Of a stretch of 12,803 nucleotides of DNA, positions 8,134 to 12,803 are shown in pieces; position 1 is the stretch's first letter; each line of letters opens with the position of its first letter. The position numbers and the translations under genes are program-made. Source of the stretch: JADFRD01 sp964491015 (GTDB taxonomy: Bacteria; Fidelibacterota; Marinisomatia; Marinisomatales; TCS55); assembly GCA_964491015.1 (NCBI GenBank), contig CAZBEY010000057.1:1-12803 (forward strand), given 5' to 3'. The notes under the pieces are model-generated. The model was given only the letters and a program-made list of their open reading frames with translations, did no database searches and had not been told where the DNA came from.

Positions 8134-8150
8134 GAACCTTCCGAAGGTTT
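8134..8150 (+). repeat. Palindromic repeat element, right arm
   Basis: Partner of 8068-8084, 49 bp away. It holds the perfect odd-centred palindrome AACCTTCCGAAGGTT (8135-8149). As a transcript, each arm could fold alone (6-bp stem with a CCG loop on this side), or both could pair into a stem of about 17 bp. Confidence 0.8.
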
Positions 8151-8209
8151 GAGCTAAAATAAACCATAGCTTCCACAAAGTTTGTTTTTGTTATATTGTA
8201 TTTTTTTAG

Positions 8210-8272
8210 CATCTTTCATTTACTATATTACATTTTCCATCTCCCATCACCCATCATCCATCTCTTATTACC
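8210..8272 (+). repeat. G-free CCATC/CCCAT-rich tract
   Basis: 63 bases without a single G on this strand. It contains degenerate short repeats of the CCATC / CCCATCA type between about 8236 and 8262. It does not code for anything recognisable. It lies 75 bp before the uvrB start and may be part of its untranslated leader. Confidence 0.6.
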
Positions 8273-8347
8273 GACTACTCCGCCCGTTACCAATAGTTAG
8301 TTCTCTGCCATTGCTCCGTATGGATTAATCGAGGTAAATTTGCCGTT

Positions 8348-10348
8348 ATGGCAGAGTTTAAAGTACATACAGATTTTTCACCTCAAGGTGATCAGCCCCA
8401 GGCAATTGGCGGATTGATAGATGGATTAAACAGCGGAGACCCGTACCAAACCCTCTTGGGCGTTACCGGGAGCGGTAAAACTTTTACCATGGCTAAAGTG
8501 ATTGAAAAAGTTCAACGTCCTACGTTGATTATGTCACACAATAAAACCTTGGCGGCCCAGCTCTATGGGGAATTCAAGCAGTTGTTTCCGGAAAATGCGG
8601 TGGATTATTTTATCAGTTATTATGATTATTATCAACCGGAAGCTTACATGCCGGTGACGGATACTTTTATTGAAAAAGACATGTCCGTTAATGAAGAAAT
8701 AGACAAACTCCGTTTGAAAACAACCAGCTCCCTCATGGAACGGAATGATGTGATTGTGGTCAGCTCTGTTTCTTGCATTTACGGTCTCGGTTCACCGGAA
8801 GATTATAAGGATAAGGTTATTCATTTAAAATGTGGTGAACTCCTGAACAGAAAAGCATTTATGAAAAACCTGGTTAATATCCATTATGCCCGAAACGACA
8901 CCAGTTTTGAGCGCAGTACATTTCGCGTTCACGGAGATGTAATTGAAGTCTGCCTGGCCTATGAGGAAATGGGAATTCGTATTGAAATGTTCGGGACTCA
9001 GGTGGAAAAAATTACACGATTTCAACCGTTAACAGGCGAAATTATCCGGGAGATGGATTCGGACTTCATCTATCCCGGAAAGCATTTTGTCACGGACCAG
9101 GGAACGATTAACCGGATTGTGGTGGAAATTCGCCGGGAGCTCCATGAGCGTCTGGAATTCCTGCGATCCAACGAAAAACTACTGGAAGCACAGCGTTTGG
9201 AGCAACGAACCAATTTTGATCTGGAAATGATGGTTGAAATCGGCTATTGTTCCGGGATTGAAAATTATTCCCGTTATTTTGCTGGACGGAAAGAAGGGGA
9301 GAGGCCATTTACTCTTATCGATTTTTTCCCGGATAATTTTTTGACATTCATGGATGAATCTCATGTTTCTCTCTCCCAAATAAAAGGAATGTACAATGGT
9401 GATCGTGCGCGGAAAGAAGTGTTGGTTGAACACGGATTTAGATTGCCAAGTGCCCTGGATAACCGTCCACTGAAAATTAACGAATTCATGTCAATGCAAA
9501 ATCAAATAGTTTTTGTTTCTGCCACACCAGCCGATCGTGAATTGGAATTGTGCAACGGGGTTGTGATTGAACAGGTGATTCGCCCCACCGGGCTATTGGA
9601 CCCGGTCGTGGATGTGAGAGGAACAGAGGGGCAGATGGATGATCTGATGGGAGAAATTCGTTCCAGAACCAAGCAAAACCAACGGGTACTGGTTACGACC
9701 ATTACCAAACGCATGGCGGAAGATTTGACGGAATATTTACGTGGATTGAACTTAAAAGTCCGCTACCTCCATAGCGATGTGCCGACGTTGGAACGTGTCC
9801 AGATATTGCGTGATTTGAGGCTAGGTGAATTTGATGTTTTGGTTGGAATCAATTTATTGAGAGAAGGGCTTGATTTGCCGGAAGTGTCCCTTGTTGTTGT
9901 TCTGGATGCTGATAAACAAGGTTTTTTACGATCCAGGAGTTCTCTCATGCAGGTAGCTGGCCGCGCTGCCCGGCATTTGGGTGGAGAAGTCATTTTATAC
10001 GGTGATAAAATAACCGACGCCATGGATTACCTCATTAAAGAAACAACTCGGAGGCGGAAAATCCAGGAAACATATAACAAAGAACATTGTATTACTCCCA
10101 AAACAATCTATAAATCGGTAGACAATATTATGCAATCCACAGCAGTAGCTGATAATTATTCAGAAGAACGATATGAAACGAAATCCACCCGAAAGGGCAG
10201 TGATTTTAACGATTTGGACCGGCAGATGGCTGTGGAAATTATGCGTCAGGAAATGCTGGAAGCGGCTGAAAAACTGGAATTTGAAAAAGCAGCACATTTA
10301 CGGGATGAGATAGAAAAAATGGAAAAAGAACTGCAGAAGGTATTTTAA
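8348..10348 (+). CDS. uvrB: UvrABC system protein B (excinuclease subunit)
   Basis: 666 residues, full length for UvrB (about 660-680). UvrB is the DNA-damage verification helicase-like subunit of nucleotide excision repair: it is loaded by UvrA2, then recruits UvrC for incision. Visible: Walker A 'GVTGSGKT' (38-45, K44); the beta-hairpin that clamps one DNA strand, starting 'YYDYYQPEAY' (91-100); Walker B-type 'DESH' (336-339); 'RLPSALDNRPL' (365-375); 'SATP' (391-394); motif V 'GINLLREGLDLPE' (500-512); motif VI 'QVAGRAAR' (535-542); and a C-terminal UVR helical hairpin (about 623-664) that contacts UvrC. Motif VI differs slightly from the common 'QTIGRAAR'. The start ATG 8348 is preceded by GAGG at 8331-8334, a long 13-base spacing. 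The gene appears monocistronic or loosely linked to galE 186 bp downstream. Confidence 0.98.
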   Translation: MAEFKVHTDFSPQGDQPQAIGGLIDGLNSGDPYQTLLGVTGSGKTFTMAKVIEKVQRPTLIMSHNKTLAAQLYGEFKQLFPENAVDYFISYYDYYQPEAYMPVTDTFIEKDMSVNEEIDKLRLKTTSSLMERNDVIVVSSVSCIYGLGSPEDYKDKVIHLKCGELLNRKAFMKNLVNIHYARNDTSFERSTFRVHGDVIEVCLAYEEMGIRIEMFGTQVEKITRFQPLTGEIIREMDSDFIYPGKHFVTDQGTINRIVVEIRRELHERLEFLRSNEKLLEAQRLEQRTNFDLEMMVEIGYCSGIENYSRYFAGRKEGERPFTLIDFFPDNFLTFMDESHVSLSQIKGMYNGDRARKEVLVEHGFRLPSALDNRPLKINEFMSMQNQIVFVSATPADRELELCNGVVIEQVIRPTGLLDPVVDVRGTEGQMDDLMGEIRSRTKQNQRVLVTTITKRMAEDLTEYLRGLNLKVRYLHSDVPTLERVQILRDLRLGEFDVLVGINLLREGLDLPEVSLVVVLDADKQGFLRSRSSLMQVAGRAARHLGGEVILYGDKITDAMDYLIKETTRRRKIQETYNKEHCITPKTIYKSVDNIMQSTAVADNYSEERYETKSTRKGSDFNDLDRQMAVEIMRQEMLEAAEKLEFEKAAHLRDEIEKMEKELQKVF

Positions 10349-10389
10349 CATGAGGGAACAGTATTTACTATATTCAGGATTGAAAAACA

Positions 10390-10530
10390 ATGAATAGAAA
10401 AATCATAAAGCAAAATAATTATGCAAATCGTCATTATGTAATTGAACAACATTACGTTTTATTGTCAATAACCTATCCAAAATTTGAATTGAGTAAGAAC
10501 CATAATTTTTCAAGAATGAGGATTGCATAG
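10390..10530 (+). CDS. Possible 46-aa basic small protein upstream of galE
   Basis: An open frame of 46 codons (ATG 10390, TAG 10528-10530) fills most of the uvrB-galE gap and ends 4 bases before the galE ATG. The predicted peptide starts 'MNRKIIKQNNYANRHYVIEQ' and is rich in Asn, Lys, Arg and His, with no transmembrane segment or known motif. AGGA at 10376-10379 lies 10 bases before the ATG. In favour: its length for such AT-rich DNA, the tight spacing to galE, and the weak galE ribosome site, which could make it a translational-coupling leader. Against: composition close to plain AT-rich spacer and no recognised homologue. I treat it as a candidate only. Confidence 0.25.
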   Translation: MNRKIIKQNNYANRHYVIEQHYVLLSITYPKFELSKNHNFSRMRIA

Positions 10531-10534
10531 ATAA

Positions 10535-11509
10535 ATGAAAGTATTGGTAACAGGAGGAGCAGGATATATTGGTTCCCACGTGGTATTGGGTTTGATTGAA
10601 AATGGATATGATGTTGTCATATTGGACGATTTATCCCTTGGTTGTCTGGAAAATATCCACGAAAAAGCCGAATTCAACAAGGGAAGTACTCTGGATGAAA
10701 CTGCACTCAATAATGTTCTGTCAACAGAAATCGATGCAGTTATTCATTTGGCAGCCTTCAAAGCAGCCGGTGAATCCATGACCCATCCGGAAAAATATTC
10801 CAGAAATAATATCAACGGAACCATGAACTTATTGAATGCCATGATGGCTCATGACGTAAAGAAATTTGTTTTTTCATCCACAGCGGCGGTTTACGGCTAC
10901 CCGGAATATCTACCTGTGGATGAGAACCATCCCTTAAAACCAATCAATTATTATGGATATACCAAACTGAATATAGAAAATTCATTGAAATGGTATAGTG
11001 ATTTGAGGAATTTGAAATTCGCATCATTGCGGTATTTTAATGCTGCCGGTTATGATTTGCATGGCAGGCTATCCGGGCTGGAAAAAAATCCTCAAAACCT
11101 ATTACCAATTGTCATGGAAGTAGCCAAAGGTCAGCGAAATTCAATGGATATTTTTGGCGATGATTATGACACCCCGGACGGCACCGGCGTTCGGGATTAC
11201 ATCCATGTGAATGACTTGGCATCTGCCCACGTGAAGGCACTACAATATTTGGAGGAAAACGATTCATTGACAGTTAATCTTGCCACGGGAGATGGGTATT
11301 CTGTATTGGATGTTATTAACGAAGCAAAGACCGTTTCCGGTAGAGAAATAAACTACAATATTGTCGGGAGGCGTGAGGGAGACCCGGCAGAACTCATTGC
11401 CACGTCCAAAAAAGCGAATGAAATATTGGACTGGTTTCCTCAATATTCGGATTTAAATACCATTTTAAATTCTATGTGGGACGTTTACAATGCAGGAGGA
11501 ACACAATGA
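10535..11509 (+). CDS. galE: UDP-glucose 4-epimerase
   Basis: 324 residues, close to the usual 330-340. GalE interconverts UDP-glucose and UDP-galactose with tightly bound NAD+, feeding galactose use and surface-polysaccharide precursors in the cytoplasm. The extended-SDR features are clear: the NAD-binding 'GGAGYIG' (7-13), 'ILDDLS' (29-34, acidic residue for adenosine ribose), 'HLAAFKAAGES' (71-81), 'FSSTAAVYG' (113-121, T116 at the place of catalytic Ser124 in E. coli), the Y140-x3-K144 catalytic pair in 'NYYGYTK', 'RYFNAAG' (166-172), and 'GTGVRDYIHVNDLA' (216-229), typical of true GalE. An AGGA at 10519-10522 lies 12 bases before the ATG, a rather long spacing. The stop overlaps the next gene's ATG. 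A related UDP-hexuronate epimerase is possible but less likely given these motifs. Confidence 0.93.
   Translation: MKVLVTGGAGYIGSHVVLGLIENGYDVVILDDLSLGCLENIHEKAEFNKGSTLDETALNNVLSTEIDAVIHLAAFKAAGESMTHPEKYSRNNINGTMNLLNAMMAHDVKKFVFSSTAAVYGYPEYLPVDENHPLKPINYYGYTKLNIENSLKWYSDLRNLKFASLRYFNAAGYDLHGRLSGLEKNPQNLLPIVMEVAKGQRNSMDIFGDDYDTPDGTGVRDYIHVNDLASAHVKALQYLEENDSLTVNLATGDGYSVLDVINEAKTVSGREINYNIVGRREGDPAELIATSKKANEILDWFPQYSDLNTILNSMWDVYNAGGTQ
11494..11500 (+). promoter_or_regulatory. Strong Shine-Dalgarno for the sigma-54 regulator
   Basis: AGGAGGA lies 5 bases before ATG 11506, inside the last galE codons. It fixes the regulator start at 11506 rather than the in-frame ATG at 11476, which lies within galE and lacks such a site. 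Confidence 0.8.
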
Positions 11510-12717
11510 TTGATCTGGATCGATTACAAAAAGCTTCAGGAATTATTGGAAATTCAGATGCCATAAGGCAAGCACTGGAAATGATGGCTCAAGTCGCTCC
11601 GGTGGATATTTCAGTTCTGATCTCCGGAGAATCTGGAACCGGAAAAGAAATGGTCGCAAAAGGGCTCCATAAATTCAGCAAGCGGTCCCAACAGGAGATG
11701 GTTACGGTTAACTGCGGCGCTATTCCTGCCGGTATAATTGAGAGTGAATTATTCGGTCATAAGAAAGGCGCATACACCGGGGCAGGTGAAGATAGGAAAG
11801 GCTATTTTGAAACGGCCAATAAGGGAACCATTTTCCTTGACGAAATAGGCGAAATGCCTCTGGAAACGCAGGTTAAATTGCTTCGAGTATTGGAATCGGG
11901 AGAATTTATGCGAGTTGGCGATTCTCAAACCAGAAGAACCGATGTGCGCGTTATTGCTGCCACCAATAAGGAATTGGGGGAATTGGTTCAAAAAGAACAA
12001 TTTCGCCAGGACCTCTATTTTCGGTTAAAAACAGTCACGATTGATATACCACCCCTTCGTCGCCGAATTGACGATTTATCCCTTCTGGTGGAACGATTTG
12101 CCCTGGAATTTACCCGGAGCAACGACATCTCCTACCGGGGGTTTGTCCCGGAGTCTATTCGTCGAATGAAACAGTACGATTGGCCGGGAAATGTGAGAGA
12201 ATTGAAGAATTTTGTTGAAAGCATTCTGGTGATGGAACGGGGGGAGCGCATTACGGTTGAGATGGCGGAAAAAAAATTGGGGTTAACTCATCCAATTGAC
12301 CGAAATGAAAATCTGCCCGTGGTCATTCATCAATCACCGGAACAAGCTGAACGTGAATTGATACTGCGCCAATTATTGTTGTTACGACAAGACGTGGAAA
12401 CCATCAAAACCTTGATGGGGCAAGGGGGATCGCCTGTTCAGCCGGTTTCCTTTTATCACGAAAATTCGGTGAATGAACTACCGAGGGAAATGCAAATTGA
12501 TGAAAATAGTCATTACAGTATTCGCAGCGACGCTATTGGTGATATGAATCTGGAAGCATTGGAGAAAGAAGCTATTTCCCGGACGCTGCAGCATTATAAT
12601 AACAATCGACGGGCTGCTGCCAAATCCCTGGGGATGAGCGAGCGAACATTGTACAGGAAAATTGATCAATATGATCTGGGTAGAAAGATTAAACGGACGA
12701 ATGGGAAAAGTGAATAA
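11506..12717 (+). CDS. Sigma-54-dependent regulator lacking a receiver domain (AAA+ plus Fis-type HTH)
   Basis: 403 residues from ATG 11506. The AAA+ enhancer-binding domain starts almost at the N-terminus: Walker A 'GESGTGKE' (41-48), the sigma-54-contacting loop as 'GAYTGA' (88-93; common form GAFTGA), Walker B 'GTIFLDEIGE' (107-116), sensor I 'VIAATN' (149-154), and sensor II region 'WPGNVREL' (226-233). A poorly structured linker (about 262-345) leads to a Fis-family helix-turn-helix (about 349-391, 'NRRAAAKSLGMSERTLYRKI'). Such proteins bind upstream sites and remodel sigma-54 RNA polymerase using ATP. With no receiver, GAF or PAS domain, control must come from another protein, from expression level, or from the linker. 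The gene is coupled to galE by ATGA. In some Bacteroidota a similar regulator precedes an LptE-like lipoprotein gene and secG; that neighbourhood would lie outside this window. Confidence 0.93.
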   Translation: MIDLDRLQKASGIIGNSDAIRQALEMMAQVAPVDISVLISGESGTGKEMVAKGLHKFSKRSQQEMVTVNCGAIPAGIIESELFGHKKGAYTGAGEDRKGYFETANKGTIFLDEIGEMPLETQVKLLRVLESGEFMRVGDSQTRRTDVRVIAATNKELGELVQKEQFRQDLYFRLKTVTIDIPPLRRRIDDLSLLVERFALEFTRSNDISYRGFVPESIRRMKQYDWPGNVRELKNFVESILVMERGERITVEMAEKKLGLTHPIDRNENLPVVIHQSPEQAERELILRQLLLLRQDVETIKTLMGQGGSPVQPVSFYHENSVNELPREMQIDENSHYSIRSDAIGDMNLEALEKEAISRTLQHYNNNRRAAAKSLGMSERTLYRKIDQYDLGRKIKRTNGKSE

Positions 12718-12765
12718 AATGAAAAAATATCCACCATCAATTTTCAATAGGCCATCTTTTTTCCG

Positions 12766-12803
12766 CAACTCACCAATCACCAGTTCCCGCTCACCACTCA
12801 CCA
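12766..12803 (+). repeat. G-poor CTCACCA repeat tract at window end
   Basis: CTCACCAATCACCA at 12769-12782 recurs with one change as CTCACCACTCACCA at 12790-12803, a 21-base period. It begins about 50 bases after the regulator stop and runs off the window. It resembles the G-free tract before uvrB in base content, but not in exact repeat unit. Confidence 0.6.

Larger units (their letters stand above)
7819..8347. other. Divergent intergenic region between amidohydrolase and uvrB
   Basis: 529 bp with no credible gene. It should hold promoters for both flanking genes. On the minus strand, TTGGAC (rc of 7893-7898) is a possible -35 for the amidohydrolase, but the -10 is weak. On the plus strand, AT-rich stretches near 8190-8230 could serve uvrB. 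The middle (8051-8150) has two related palindromic elements, and there are two G-poor tracts (7965-8053 with only two G; 8210-8272 with none). An AGAGGAG near 7957 looks like a ribosome binding site but no start codon follows it. I see no recognisable LexA box. Confidence 0.7.

Noticed and set aside
8051..8150. Palindrome pair as a CRISPR fragment or attachment site
   Set aside because: There are only two non-identical units, no regular spacers, and no cas or integrase gene nearby.
10436..10457. Hairpin ATGTAAT / ATTACGT followed by TTTATTG as a uvrB terminator
   Set aside because: The stem is only 7 pairs, AT-rich with one G-U, and no proper U-run follows. Too weak to call.
10462..10490. 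TTGTCA as a -35 box for galE
   Set aside because: The hexamer 17 bases later (TGAATT) is a poor -10, so the pairing is no better than chance in AT-rich DNA.
11476..11505. Upstream ATG extending the sigma-54 regulator by 10 residues
   Set aside because: It lies inside galE without a ribosome site, while ATG 11506 has a strong AGGAGGA 5 bases before it.
12719..12803. Open frame starting just after the regulator stop and running off the window
   Set aside because: Most of it is the CTCACCA repeat, giving a Pro/Ser-rich peptide with no signal or domain. It is not the LptE-like lipoprotein sometimes found at this position.

Overview
The window looks like chromosomal DNA of an AT-rich Gram-negative bacterium of the wider FCB group. 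Three large proteins end in the type A sorting domain of the type IX secretion system (T9SS), with the 'NYPNPFNP' motif that is common in Marinimicrobia/Neomarinimicrobiota, Calditrichota, Ignavibacteria and relatives. Marinimicrobia-like is my best guess, but the lineage is inferred from motif style only. I see no rRNA, tRNA, CRISPR array, integrase or transposase.

Layout. (1) Positions 1-5222: a head-to-tail array of very large secreted paralogues, made of a 3' fragment of one gene and two complete genes (830 and 823 aa). Each gene starts inside the stop codon of the one before (ATGA). The end of one gene plus the start of the next forms a 142-bp perfect direct repeat spaced exactly one gene unit apart. 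(2) 5223-5552: a gap holding a decayed copy of the T9SS tail. (3) 5553-6131: a small predicted outer-membrane beta-barrel protein. (4) 6154-7818, minus strand: a predicted exported YtcJ-type amidohydrolase, tail-to-tail with the barrel gene. (5) 7819-8347: a 529-bp divergent intergenic region with a pair of palindromic elements and G-poor tracts. (6) 8348-10348: uvrB. (7) 10390-10530: a possible 46-aa small ORF. (8) 10535-11509: a galE-type UDP-glucose 4-epimerase gene, overlapping by ATGA with (9) 11506-12717: a sigma-54 enhancer-binding regulator without a receiver domain. The window closes in a second G-poor repetitive tract.

How it fits together. The array is the accessory part. Its products probably cross the inner membrane by Sec and the outer membrane by T9SS, and end up on the surface or outside. 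They share one architecture: N-terminal beta-rich region, Ig-like domain, amidotransferase-fold-like domain, sorting tail. The uvrB and galE/regulator part looks like ordinary housekeeping DNA, although galE and the regulator appear translationally coupled. The most interesting signal is the structure of the array: ends kept nearly identical, middles diverged, and repeats placed so that recombination would add or remove whole in-frame genes.
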